Shown here piece after piece: positions 1 through 7,538 of a stretch of DNA of 37,704 bases. Source of the stretch: HO2-45-11b sp964450915 (GTDB lineage Bacteria; Patescibacteriota; Andersenbacteria; UBA10190); contig CAYVFG010000009.1 of assembly GCA_964450915.1 (NCBI GenBank), positions 1 through 37,704 on the forward strand, written 5' to 3'. The translations under genes were made by a program, and so were the position numbers. A model generated the notes under the pieces. That model did not search any database and was not told the origin of the DNA. It worked only from the letters and a program-made list of their open reading frames with translations. The stretch's first letter is position 1. The number at the start of each line of letters is the position of its first letter.

Positions 1-231
1 AACCTTCTGAGCATGTACCGTAACAACGTCCCCTTCGCGACTCATGAGAACCCCTAATGAAGCGTAAATATCCGCGACGCGATCAATATCCGATATCTTT
101 GGCATATTGCGCAATACAACCTTCTCGTCTGTTAGCAGCGTTGCCGCAAGGAGTGGCAAAGAAGCGTTTTTCGACCCATACACCTCAATTTCTCCAAATA
201 GTTTTGCGGGCCCTTCTATCTTTACAATCAT
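1..231 (-). CDS. murA: UDP-N-acetylglucosamine 1-carboxyvinyltransferase, N-terminal part (truncated by window edge)
   Basis: Only the first 77 codons are in the window; the gene continues beyond base 1. MurA transfers enolpyruvate from PEP to UDP-GlcNAc in the cytoplasm, the first committed step of peptidoglycan synthesis. The translated start has the family signature: a beta strand, then GSKNASLPLLAATLLT, matching the conserved KNAALPLLAATLLT substrate-binding stretch, then VVLRNMPKISDI, where the family usually has a V-x-L-x-N-x-P-x-L-x-D stretch. The catalytic Cys loop lies outside the window. The ATG at 231 is the only plausible start. It has no Shine-Dalgarno sequence, but a -10-like TATTCT ends 6 bases upstream with TTGAAA 17 bases further on, so the message is probably leaderless. 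It is divergent from the PEGA gene. Identity is confident although partial. Confidence 0.9.
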   Translation of the reverse strand, partial: MIVKIEGPAKLFGEIEVYGSKNASLPLLAATLLTDEKVVLRNMPKISDIDRVADIYASLGVLMSREGDVVTVHAQKV

Positions 232-237
232 AGGTAG

Positions 238-266
238 AGAATACATACTATGGAGCAAAGTTTCAA
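238..266 (-). promoter_or_regulatory. murA promoter, leaderless type
   Basis: On the minus strand TTGAAA (266-261), a 17-base spacer and TATTCT (243-238) precede the murA ATG by only 6 bases. Transcription would start at or next to the A of the ATG, so no room remains for a ribosome binding site. Confidence 0.6.
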
Positions 267-275
267 TAAGCTTTT

Positions 276-281
276 TATAGT
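276..281 (+). promoter_or_regulatory. -10 element of the PEGA gene
   Basis: TATAGT directly abuts the ATG at 282 and lies exactly 6 bases before a GTG at 288. The 6-base spacing seen at other leaderless genes here suggests the GTG is the true start. No good -35 box is visible. Confidence 0.45.
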
Positions 282-1607
282 ATGCATGTGAATATCAGGA
301 GACTACTTTCAATCGTGGCTTTTATAGCTTTTATCGCTATAGCGCCGGTAATTATTTTATACGCCATTGGGTATCGATCCATCAGCACATCCTTGCCCGA
401 ACCTGTAGGAGTTGCGATTATTAATGCATTGCCAAAAAAAGCAATCGTATCTATCAACGGAACAACATACGGGACAGTACCTCGATCTGTGCCGAATCTC
501 GTCCCCGGAATTGTTTCGGTACAAGTAGCAAAAGACGGATATCAACCGTGGCAAAAAAAACTGGAAATAAAACCAATGCAAGCGACCGATGCGCGCAATA
601 TCAAACTCATCCCGAATACGCAAGACACGGATGAACTTTCATCTGAAGCAGCAATATTTTCAATATCTCCGGATGCATCAATTATTGCGATTGCAAATGC
701 AAAAAACGAAATATTCTTCATCGATCAAAATGGGAAATTTAAAACAAACAGCATCGCATTCAAGTCTCCAATTACAGAAATGATATGGTCCAATGATTCC
801 AGCCGCGTCCTTGTCGAGACAAAGAAGTCCGGATTCGCTATTCTGAATTTTTCAAATCAAACAATAACAAAGAGTGCGTTTATACTTCCTGCAACAGATA
901 CGCACCCGCAGTGGGACCCAGCAGACAATCAATCCATCCTAGCGCTCACAAATAATCGTGAACTGGTGCGCTACAACACGATTACCTCAGTAAGCAGTAT
1001 CCTAGATTCAAACTGCAATACCTACACGTTCTCCAATAACCAGCTCATATATCAACGAGTCGATAATACGCTTGTTAAAGGATCATTCTCTCAAGATCTT
1101 AATCAACGAGCGCTATCAATATCAGCATCAGCAAACGGCGACCTTGCCATACTATTGGAATCAGGGGAATTGCTTATCGCGGACACTCGCAATGCAATCA
1201 ATTCCATAGCTGGGCATATACTATCCGCCTCATGGTCGCCGGACGGTTCCTTGCTGCTATTGCAATCTTCGCCAAGCGAATTAGATATATATAACTTCAG
1301 CAACGAACGAATGAGAACGCTTCCGACTCATGAATCTCACGTGCTTGTGCGTTTGGCAACACCTATCTTAAACCCGTCGTGGTTCCCCGATAATGCGCAC
1401 ATTTTATACCAAACAGGATCCAGCCTCATGCTATCCGAAGTAGATCCTCGAGATTACGTTATCTCAACAAAAATTGCGGATCTTCCGGAACAGGCGCAAA
1501 ACAATATATGGATTGCAAAAGATATGAATTCGCTGATTCACATAGCTCAAGTAAAAAATGCCACGAACCTGATTCGAACCTGGCTCGTAACAAAAGACGA
1601 TAGATAA
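282..1607 (+). CDS. PEGA-domain protein with beta-propeller-like C-terminal region, membrane-anchored
   Basis: This is a 441-residue protein. Residues about 8-28 form one hydrophobic segment, which reads as an uncleaved signal anchor. A PEGA-type module follows at about 42-108: KAIVSINGTTYGTVP, then VQVAKDGYQPWQKKLEI, the typical beta repeat with a G-Y-x-x-W turn. The remaining 300 residues contain repeated SPDAS, SWSPDGS and PSWFPDNAHILY motifs typical of TolB/WD40-like propeller blades. PEGA proteins are usually surface-associated and of unknown biochemical role, so anchoring of an extracellular propeller is inference. The coordinates use the first ATG; the -10 spacing favours GTG 288 instead. 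The gene stands alone, and its stop overlaps the csrA terminator coming from the other strand. Confidence 0.8.
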   Translation: MHVNIRRLLSIVAFIAFIAIAPVIILYAIGYRSISTSLPEPVGVAIINALPKKAIVSINGTTYGTVPRSVPNLVPGIVSVQVAKDGYQPWQKKLEIKPMQATDARNIKLIPNTQDTDELSSEAAIFSISPDASIIAIANAKNEIFFIDQNGKFKTNSIAFKSPITEMIWSNDSSRVLVETKKSGFAILNFSNQTITKSAFILPATDTHPQWDPADNQSILALTNNRELVRYNTITSVSSILDSNCNTYTFSNNQLIYQRVDNTLVKGSFSQDLNQRALSISASANGDLAILLESGELLIADTRNAINSIAGHILSASWSPDGSLLLLQSSPSELDIYNFSNERMRTLPTHESHVLVRLATPILNPSWFPDNAHILYQTGSSLMLSEVDPRDYVISTKIADLPEQAQNNIWIAKDMNSLIHIAQVKNATNLIRTWLVTKDDR

Positions 1608-1642
1608 AAAAATACCGGCAGCTACAATGCGTAGACTACCGG
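1606..1642 (-). terminator. csrA intrinsic terminator
   Basis: On the minus strand CCGG (1642-1639) and CTAC pair with GTAG and CCGG (1618-1615) around an internal loop. The hairpin is followed within two bases by a run of T residues (1612-1606). The structure overlaps the last codon and stop of the convergent PEGA gene. Confidence 0.65.
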
Positions 1643-1670
1643 CAAATGTTCTCCAGAAAAATGTTCAAAC

Positions 1671-1859
1671 CTATGCCACCTTTTGCTCAGGTGCAGACTC
1701 AACCCCTCCCTGGCCGAGCTCGCTGCGATACACTGGGATCTCCCTCGGCGCTTCGATTCCCAGGCGAACCTTGCCGCCCCGAATCTCCAGCACAGTGACA
1801 GTAATAATTCCGCCATCGATCACAATTTGCTGCTTCAATCCGCGAGTTAACACCAACAT
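1671..1859 (-). CDS. csrA: carbon storage regulator CsrA (RsmA-type RNA-binding translational regulator)
   Basis: This is a 62-residue protein starting MLVLTRGLKQQIVIDGG and containing ITVTVLEIRGGKVRLGIEAP followed by REIPVYRSEL. These are the conserved beta1 strand and the GxVRLGI-APxxxxVxR core that form the RNA-binding surface of the CsrA dimer. Family members bind GGA motifs in hairpin loops near ribosome binding sites and repress or stabilise messages. The start is fixed by a strong GGAGG (1871-1867) seven bases upstream of ATG 1859; an in-frame extension to 1889 is possible but would bypass that site. The gene is a self-contained unit with its own promoter, a leader hairpin and a terminator, inserted downstream of an envelope-sugar operon. 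The C-terminal tail after the core (ESAPEQ) is not conserved. Confidence 0.92.
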   Translation of the reverse strand: MLVLTRGLKQQIVIDGGIITVTVLEIRGGKVRLGIEAPREIPVYRSELGQGGVESAPEQKVA

Positions 1860-1866
1860 TTCAATG

Positions 1867-1915
1867 CCTCCGTGCAAAGGGCAAAACACAAGACGAATAC
1901 CGCTTACTCGTCTTG
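1867..1915 (-). promoter_or_regulatory. csrA 5' leader: 8-bp hairpin and strong Shine-Dalgarno
   Basis: In the leader CAAGACGA (1915-1908) pairs perfectly with TCGTCTTG (1896-1889) around an 11-base loop. About 17 bases later comes GGAGG (1871-1867). CsrA proteins often autoregulate by binding GGA at the ribosome binding site. The GGAGG here would be such a site, but the hairpin loop itself has no GGA. Confidence 0.5.
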
Positions 1916-1919
1916 AATC

Positions 1920-1948
1920 CTTATAGCAAGCCTTTTGACAAAAGTCAA
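1920..1948 (-). promoter_or_regulatory. csrA promoter (TTGACT-N17-TATAAG)
   Basis: On the minus strand TTGACT (1948-1943), exactly 17 bases, then TATAAG (1925-1920). It sits between the stop of the upstream epimerase gene and csrA. A leader of about 50 bases follows, unlike the leaderless genes nearby. Confidence 0.7.
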
Positions 1949-1951
1949 CCC

Positions 1952-2941
1952 CTACCAGTACTGCTCCTTATGTTCTTTATAATACGCTACCATGCGGGCA
2001 ATACCCTCCTTGAGCCCCACAGATGGCTTCCAGTGCGTTATTTGCTCTATCTTGGTAGTATCTGCAACGTAATTGCCCGTTTCGTTTTTTTCATAGTTTT
2101 CTGGCCATGGAATATATTTCTTCACCCCACTACCCACCTCTTGAAGTATCGCATCGACCATTCCTTCGAAGGTCATGCGTTCCTGTGTGCCGATGTTGTA
2201 GACTTCTCCGGCAACGCCATACTTCGTAAGCTCAATAAAGGCATCCACAATGTCATCAATATACAGATAATCACGCTCTTGGCTTCCGTCCCCGAAAATA
2301 GTAATTTCCTTCCCTTCCATTGCTTGCCGAACGAACCATCCTACGATGGAGTATTTATTATGTTTCATCTGCTGCCCTGGACCATAGGGGTTAGGGATAC
2401 GAACAGAAACCGTATCCATGCCAAACGTATGCGTATAATACTTATAATATTTTTCTGCAAGCAGTTTATGAATGCCATACAAAGAAAGCGGTTCCGTAGG
2501 ATGCGTTTCTGCAACAGGAGTTGTAAGAATCTTTCCATACACCATGCGAGAAGATGAAAATAAAATTCGAGCATGAGGAGCGTGGACTCGAGCAGATTCT
2601 AGCACCGTGAGATGCCCCTTTCCATTAAAGTCCAAATCGGTAAATGGATCATCTTTTGAATCAATATAGCTAATCTGCGCTGCAAAATTATAAATAATGT
2701 CTTTGCCAGACACGACTGTGTCCATTAATTCTTTGTTGCGAATATCTCCTTCAATAAACTCTATCTTATCTTTGATAGTTTTAAGATTAAAAGCATTTCC
2801 TCCATACAGCGGAAACATGGCATCCAGAATAGTCACCTGAGCACCTAGCACCACAAGCTTCTTCGCCAACGAACTGCCCAAGAACCCTGCACCGCCGGTA
2901 ATTAAAACTTTCTTATTTTTAAAATAATTATCGTTTTCCAT
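1952..2941 (-). CDS. NAD-dependent sugar-nucleotide epimerase/dehydratase (extended SDR)
   Basis: This is a 329-residue cytoplasmic enzyme. The N-terminal Rossmann motif TGGAGFLG binds NAD(P). SSSRMVYG supplies the catalytic Ser region and YGIHK (YxxxK) gives the catalytic Tyr and Lys. IPNPYGPGQ and the C-terminal RDYLYIDDIVDAF stretch are typical of UDP-glucose 4-epimerase-like and related extended SDRs. The substrate cannot be read from sequence. It lacks the RmlB-type TDEVYG motif, so I do not call it dTDP-glucose 4,6-dehydratase. Its ATG overlaps the end of the upstream GT4 by 14 bases, implying coupling. It is the last gene of the envelope-sugar operon before csrA. Confidence 0.82.
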   Translation of the reverse strand: MENDNYFKNKKVLITGGAGFLGSSLAKKLVVLGAQVTILDAMFPLYGGNAFNLKTIKDKIEFIEGDIRNKELMDTVVSGKDIIYNFAAQISYIDSKDDPFTDLDFNGKGHLTVLESARVHAPHARILFSSSRMVYGKILTTPVAETHPTEPLSLYGIHKLLAEKYYKYYTHTFGMDTVSVRIPNPYGPGQQMKHNKYSIVGWFVRQAMEGKEITIFGDGSQERDYLYIDDIVDAFIELTKYGVAGEVYNIGTQERMTFEGMVDAILQEVGSGVKKYIPWPENYEKNETGNYVADTTKIEQITHWKPSVGLKEGIARMVAYYKEHKEQYW

Positions 2942-4070
2942 ACTGCATAATTAATTCATTGTACTTGCCCATAATATTTTTCCAATCATATTCGAGCGCA
3001 TACTGCCTACTCTTTGCACCCATCATAGCTCGCAATTGGGCGTCATTTATCAGCTTTGCTAACTTCATCGCCAAATCATCAATATCGTCGCCTGTAATCA
3101 AAAAGCCGTTTTCCCCTTCATGTACAATTTCATTGTTTCCGCCAACATTACTTGCAAGCACGGGCAACCCACAGCCCATAGCCTCAAGAATTACAGATGG
3201 CATACCCTCTGATAATGACGTGAGTACAAAGATATCCGCATATTGATACGATTTTTCTAGTTGATCATACGGAACCATGCCAACATATCGAATTAAGTCG
3301 CTCACTTGCAGCTTCTCGCCTAGCTCATCGAGCTCTTCTCGATATTTTCCCGTTCCAACCACCTCAACCTCAAACGGAATATGCACAAGCTCGCGAACTT
3401 TTGGCAATGCGCGCACAACCCGATCGAACCCCTTGCGAGGTATCAATCTTCCAATAAATAAAATCTTCACCTTTGGATTTGCGGGGCGATCAATAGGAAT
3501 AAAGCGTTCCGTCTCTACCCCATTTGGAATATACAAAAACTCAGATTCGGCATCCGCCTGCTTTGCAAGTACTTGCAAATCCTTGGAGCAAACAGATCTA
3601 AAAGAAGCCTTTTTCCAAATTGCTTTTAATAGCGGCGTAATAATTGGGTAAATGCGAGTAAACCTGGATGGGTTCGCATTCGGAATATCCGACCCGCCGA
3701 AATACACTCCGTACGGAATTCCTCGCAAATAAGATAGCACCCACGCAACCCAGCCTGCAGGCACCGCAAAAAATGCGAACACGAAATCGACCCTGTACTT
3801 CATGGTAAAAAACAAGCTATAGACTAGCGCGCTTATTCCAAACGACACAAGCTCGATCATTGAACTATAGTCCTTATACTTTCGAAGCGCCGGGATGCGA
3901 ACAACAGTTGCTCCGTCAATAACTTCCCTATGAGGCAAATCCTTATACCGAGAGGTGATAAGCGTCACCGTATGCCCGTCTGCAACAAGATGCTTAATAG
4001 CATACTTCGTAACCGTAGAACCCCCTCCGCCAATCGGCGGGAATTCATTGTTAATAAAAAGCAGGTTCAT
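2928..4070 (-). CDS. GT4-family glycosyltransferase (GT-B fold)
   Basis: This is a 380-residue protein. The N-terminal donor-independent half starts with INNEFPPIGGGGS, the glycine-rich loop of GT4 enzymes. The C-terminal half has ILFIGRLIPRKGFDRVV, the RxxxxKG phosphate-contact motif, and SLSEGMPSVILEAMGCGLPVLAS, the E-x7-E retaining GT4 signature. It would transfer a sugar from a nucleotide donor to a lipid- or protein-linked acceptor at the inner face of the membrane. Donor and acceptor are unknown. It starts three bases after the upstream GT2 stop and overlaps the downstream epimerase, so the three genes are probably one translational unit. Confidence 0.85.
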   Translation of the reverse strand: MNLLFINNEFPPIGGGGSTVTKYAIKHLVADGHTVTLITSRYKDLPHREVIDGATVVRIPALRKYKDYSSMIELVSFGISALVYSLFFTMKYRVDFVFAFFAVPAGWVAWVLSYLRGIPYGVYFGGSDIPNANPSRFTRIYPIITPLLKAIWKKASFRSVCSKDLQVLAKQADAESEFLYIPNGVETERFIPIDRPANPKVKILFIGRLIPRKGFDRVVRALPKVRELVHIPFEVEVVGTGKYREELDELGEKLQVSDLIRYVGMVPYDQLEKSYQYADIFVLTSLSEGMPSVILEAMGCGLPVLASNVGGNNEIVHEGENGFLITGDDIDDLAMKLAKLINDAQLRAMMGAKSRQYALEYDWKNIMGKYNELIMQYGKR

Positions 4071-4073
4071 TCC

Positions 4074-5009
4074 TTACAACCCTTTAGTGCTTTCAACTGA
4101 GTACGGTTTCTTTTCAGCGTAGTATGTATGCGCAACGATATCGGCAAGCACCCCGGAGAGTAAAAATTGAAATCCGAGCAGTACGAGCAGCACTGCAAGC
4201 AGAGGAGTGGATCGCCCGTTTAAACTGATTAATTGCAGTACCCACAGCACGCCGAGCGTTCCGCCGAGCAAAAATCCTGCACCGATAAATACGACGCCGA
4301 TACTTCCAAAGAAATGCATCGGCCGAGCAGAATATTGAATCCAAAATTTTACGATAAGCAAATCCAAAAAACCTTTCAATTTCTTTCTGATATTATATTT
4401 CGTTGTTCCGTACTTGCGGGCATGATGACGCACAACCATCTCGCCAACTCTGAACCCCTTCCAGGCAAGAAGCGCTGTGATGTATCGATGCATCTCTCCA
4501 TACAATTCCAAATCTACAAGAGCTTCTTTTTTATATACCTTCAAAGAGCATCCTTGATCATGAATTTTTTCTCCGGTAACCTTTCTGCGAACCCAGTTTC
4601 CGATAACGCTTCCGACCTTGAGCGCACTTTTATCCTTTCTATCTTTTCTCCATCCCGATATAACGTCATATTTTTCATCATGTAATTTTTTGACCATCGC
4701 GGGAATATCTTCCGGGTCATTTTGCAAATCAGCGTCCATAACGACTACGATATCGCCCGTTGCAGCAGAGAACCCCGCAGACCAGCCGGCAGTCTGCCCG
4801 AAACTTCTTCGGAGTTTGATAATTTTTACATGCGAATCAGTATCAGCAATAGCAGAAATAACGCCATACGTATTATCAGTGCTTCCGTCATCGACAACAA
4901 TCAGCTCCCATGTTCCGCCCATGCCATCGAATACCTTTTTCGTAGCCTCGTAGAGGGGCTTCATTGACTGTTCTTCGTTATGTGCCGGTACTACAATGCT
5001 GTAATCCAT
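4074..5009 (-). CDS. GT2 glycosyltransferase, polyprenyl-phosphate sugar synthase type (DPM1/GtrB-like)
   Basis: This is a 311-residue GT-A enzyme. It has YSIVVPAHNEE at the N-terminus, VVDDGSTDNT, and the metal-binding VVMDADLQNDPED (DxD and following acidic residues), then QGCSLKVYKKEAL and a HHARKYGTTKYNIRKK basic patch. Two hydrophobic segments at roughly residues 235-262 and 272-295 match the C-terminal membrane helices of GtrB/ArnC-type enzymes that make undecaprenyl-phosphate sugars. I chose ATG 5009 rather than the TTG at 5018 because a promoter (TTGGCA-N17-TAAATT) ends 7 bases upstream of it, the spacing found at other genes here. No Shine-Dalgarno sequence is visible. Sugar specificity is unknown. 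Confidence 0.87.
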   Translation of the reverse strand: MDYSIVVPAHNEEQSMKPLYEATKKVFDGMGGTWELIVVDDGSTDNTYGVISAIADTDSHVKIIKLRRSFGQTAGWSAGFSAATGDIVVVMDADLQNDPEDIPAMVKKLHDEKYDVISGWRKDRKDKSALKVGSVIGNWVRRKVTGEKIHDQGCSLKVYKKEALVDLELYGEMHRYITALLAWKGFRVGEMVVRHHARKYGTTKYNIRKKLKGFLDLLIVKFWIQYSARPMHFFGSIGVVFIGAGFLLGGTLGVLWVLQLISLNGRSTPLLAVLLVLLGFQFLLSGVLADIVAHTYYAEKKPYSVESTKGL

Positions 5010-5016
5010 AGTTCGC

Positions 5017-5045
5017 AATTTACGCTATAATGCACACTTTGCCAA
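5017..5045 (-). promoter_or_regulatory. promoter of the GT2-GT4-epimerase unit, leaderless type
   Basis: On the minus strand TTGGCA (5045-5040), 17 bases, TAAATT (5022-5017), then 7 bases to ATG 5009. The -35 box begins at the base directly after the rmlA stop codon, so the whole intergenic gap is promoter. Confidence 0.6.
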
Positions 5046-5921
5046 CTATTCATTGGCAATTTCCAGCAAATACGCTCCATACCCGCTTTTCAGCAAGCCC
5101 TGAGCTATTTCTTCTAACTGCTCTTTCGTAATATATCCCATTCGGTACGCTACTTCTTCAATGCACCCTATCTTCAGCCCCTGCCGCTGTTCTACGATTT
5201 GAACAAAATTGCCTGCCTGCAATAACGATTGATGCGTTCCAGTATCCAGCCATGCCGTACCGCGACTAAGCACGGACACGTTCAACTTCCCCTGCTTTAA
5301 ATATTCCAAGTTAACGTCAGTGATCTCATATTCACCACGGGCGGATGGCTGAAGGTTTTCCGCAATCCCGACAACAGTATTGTCGTAAAAATATACTCCG
5401 GGAACTGCGTAATGCGATTGCGGATGCTCCGGTTTTTCTTCAATGCTGATTGCTTTGCCAGCATCATCAAACGAAACAACGCCATACCGCTCAGGATCGG
5501 ATACATGATACGCAAAAATTCTTCCGCCGCCGTTTCCTTCTACTTCTTTTTTTGCATCTTGCAATACTTCCTGAAAATTACTTCCATAAAAAATATTATC
5601 TCCGAGTATCAATGCGACATTATCAGTACCTATAAAGTCCTTGCCCAATACGAATGCTTGAGCTAATCCGTTCGGTTTTTCTTGAACAACATACGAAAAC
5701 TTCATGCCGATCTGCGAACCATCCCCGAGCAAGTTCTCGAACATGGGCATATCATGAGGAGTGGAAATAATAAGAACCTCCTGTATTCCAGCCAACATGA
5801 GTGCAGAAAGCGGGTAATACACCATCGGCTTGTCGTACACCGGCATCAACTGCTTGCTTATTGCTTTTGTGAGCGGATACAAACGCGTACCTGATCCGCC
5901 TGCGAGAATTATCCCCTTCAT
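5046..5921 (-). CDS. rmlA: glucose-1-phosphate thymidylyltransferase
   Basis: This 291-residue enzyme makes dTDP-glucose from glucose-1-phosphate and dTTP, the first step of dTDP-L-rhamnose synthesis. It has the nucleotide-binding loop ILAGGSGTRLYPLT, then KQLMPVYDKPMVYYPL and LILGDNIFYG with the metal-binding Asp, as well as RGTAWLDTGTH. Length matches the short RmlA family (about 290 residues). The start MKGIILAGG at 5921 is supported by an ATGA overlap with the upstream membrane-protein stop. rmlC and rmlD are in the same region but separate units; no rmlB is in the window. Identity is strong by motif. Confidence 0.95.
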   Translation of the reverse strand: MKGIILAGGSGTRLYPLTKAISKQLMPVYDKPMVYYPLSALMLAGIQEVLIISTPHDMPMFENLLGDGSQIGMKFSYVVQEKPNGLAQAFVLGKDFIGTDNVALILGDNIFYGSNFQEVLQDAKKEVEGNGGGRIFAYHVSDPERYGVVSFDDAGKAISIEEKPEHPQSHYAVPGVYFYDNTVVGIAENLQPSARGEYEITDVNLEYLKQGKLNVSVLSRGTAWLDTGTHQSLLQAGNFVQIVEQRQGLKIGCIEEVAYRMGYITKEQLEEIAQGLLKSGYGAYLLEIANE

Positions 5922-6541
5922 ACCAGCTGTCGATACATGTGCGCGAGAGCGATCATTGTAGTGGGAACTGTCCACAGCAGTCCGATTCCCAATAGAATCG
6001 CACCCGCAATATTAATAAGGCCGAGCACAATTGCAAATCCGAACAGCTGCCATCGGTATCCCTTGGTAATTTCAGCGCTTTTCTTTAACGCTTCGACAGG
6101 CTGCAATCCTTTATCGATTATAAGATACGTATAAAACATCCACGCAATACCGATCATAATTCCGGGAACAATAAGCAATATCGATCCCAAGGCGACGCTT
6201 ACTCCGAACAAAATACTTGCGATAAGGTATGGCCAAAAAATAGTATTAACAGACCACATATCGTCATATTTCAACTCTTTTTTATCTACCGCCTTCAAGC
6301 TTATTTTCATTATTCCTAAACGTATATACGCACCTATCAATCCGCCCAGAATACCACCGATTAATCCCATACCAGCTGCGCTTGTATGATGGTAATCATT
6401 GCCAAAAGATCCGCCCAGCATTCTCGGGATCAGGCTGCCGCCGATAAAAAGAATCGCCATGATTCCTAAAAAGAATAAGAAATTGCTCGTAGTAGTTTTC
6501 CATCCGTATGCTATTGCCTCCTTTGGTTGTAGTGTTTTCAT
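5918..6541 (-). CDS. DUF975/YciC-like integral membrane protein
   Basis: This is a 207-residue, strongly hydrophobic protein with predicted segments near residues 21-38, 56-75, 102-119, 121-143 and a hairpin in 164-200. The stretch EALKKSAEITKGYRWQLF matches the A-x-K-x-S-x-x-x-T-K-G-x-R-W signature of DUF975/YciC-type proteins, whose function is unknown. A glycine-rich region (residues 58-70) suggests tight helix packing. It lies between hldD and rmlA, overlapping rmlA by ATGA, so a link to the envelope is plausible but not shown. TATAGT lies 6 bases before its ATG, so it may also be transcribed separately as a leaderless message. Confidence 0.7.
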   Translation of the reverse strand: MKTLQPKEAIAYGWKTTTSNFLFFLGIMAILFIGGSLIPRMLGGSFGNDYHHTSAAGMGLIGGILGGLIGAYIRLGIMKISLKAVDKKELKYDDMWSVNTIFWPYLIASILFGVSVALGSILLIVPGIMIGIAWMFYTYLIIDKGLQPVEALKKSAEITKGYRWQLFGFAIVLGLINIAGAILLGIGLLWTVPTTMIALAHMYRQLV

Positions 6542-6547
6542 ACAAAC

Positions 6548-6553
6548 ACTATA
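6548..6553 (-). promoter_or_regulatory. -10 element, 6 bases from the DUF975-like start
   Basis: TATAGT on the minus strand with a 6-base gap to ATG 6541, in the short space after the hldD stop. No convincing -35 box. Confidence 0.45.
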
Positions 6554-6557
6554 TCAC

Positions 6558-7538
6558 TTAGGCCCCAATATGCCTATGGGGAGCCAAATAATCCTGAATA
6601 TACTCGGCGATAGCATCTTCTAGAGCATAATTTTCTGATATGTCAAATCCCGTACTGGCAAGCTTGCTCGTATCTGCTTGGGTGAAATATTGATACTGAT
6701 GCTTGATATGCTCCGGCATATCTATAAATTCAATCTTTTCAGGCATATTGCTTGCAGCAAACATCGCCTTTGCGACATCGACCCACGAACGTGCTTTTCC
6801 AGTTCCTACATTGAATACTCCACCGATTTCTTTATGATCCAAGAAAAACAACACCGCGCGTACGGCATCTTTCACATAGATAAAGTCTCGCTTCTGCTCG
6901 CCATCGCCATACTTCTCTTCATACGACTTAAATAACGTCATCTCTTTTCCGGATGCGACATCCGGGTACTTTTTTGCAACCACGCTCATCATTTCTTCTT
7001 TATGCCATTCATTCGGCCCGAATACGTTGAAAAACCGCAGACCAACGGCTTCATTCAAAAATCTGCCGTCGCGCGCCCAAATGTCTACCAATAATTTCGA
7101 CTTGCCATATAAGTTAAGCGGTACCAACTTATCAAATAATTTTTCATCGTCATCGTATCCATTCTCGCCATTTCCATACGTTGCTGCGCTGGATGCATAA
7201 ATACATCGAACATTGTGCGATTGGCACCACCGAATAATATCTTTAGTATATTCTACGTTGTTATCCTCCAGATATTCCCAATTCGTTTCCGTAGTCGAAC
7301 TGCACGCACCCATATGGATAATCGCCTCAATATTTTGACTATCAAACTCTCCTGCCAGCAATTGTTCTCGAAAATCTGCAATACCGATCATTTGATCGTA
7401 CTGCAAATGCGCAATATTATCCTCTTTCTCATCGTGATCAACATCATCAACAATAATAACATCTTCGCGCCCACGCGCATTTAATTCCGCAACAATTGCG
7501 CTTCCGATAAACCCAGCCCCGCCAGTGACAATGATCAT
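6558..7538 (-). CDS. hldD: ADP-L-glycero-D-manno-heptose 6-epimerase
   Basis: HldD converts ADP-D-glycero- to ADP-L-glycero-beta-D-manno-heptose, the last step of the pathway. The 326-residue sequence is close to E. coli HldD through its length: MIIVTGGAGFIGS (NADP loop), IIHMGACSSTTE, ASSAATYG, LNLYGKSKLLVD with the catalytic YxxxK, RFFNVFGP, RDFIYVKD and near the end HQYQYFTQADTSKL, the typical YQ-x-FTQAD motif. It overlaps rfaE2 by ATGA (7538-7535), so it is translated as part of the heptose operon. In Gram-negative bacteria the product goes into LPS core; a CPR cell without an LPS outer membrane would need another acceptor. Confidence 0.95.
   Translation of the reverse strand: MIIVTGGAGFIGSAIVAELNARGREDVIIVDDVDHDEKEDNIAHLQYDQMIGIADFREQLLAGEFDSQNIEAIIHMGACSSTTETNWEYLEDNNVEYTKDIIRWCQSHNVRCIYASSAATYGNGENGYDDDEKLFDKLVPLNLYGKSKLLVDIWARDGRFLNEAVGLRFFNVFGPNEWHKEEMMSVVAKKYPDVASGKEMTLFKSYEEKYGDGEQKRDFIYVKDAVRAVLFFLDHKEIGGVFNVGTGKARSWVDVAKAMFAASNMPEKIEFIDMPEHIKHQYQYFTQADTSKLASTGFDISENYALEDAIAEYIQDYLAPHRHIGA

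Noticed and set aside
1913..2557. Plus-strand 214-codon frame opposite the epimerase
   Set aside because: Antisense shadow of a gene with all SDR motifs; composition (many Cys, Arg, Phe, His) is unlike a real protein.
1952..2941. RmlB identity for the epimerase
   Set aside because: The catalytic region reads SSSRMVYG and not the TDEVYG of dehydratases, so the missing rmlB is not this gene.
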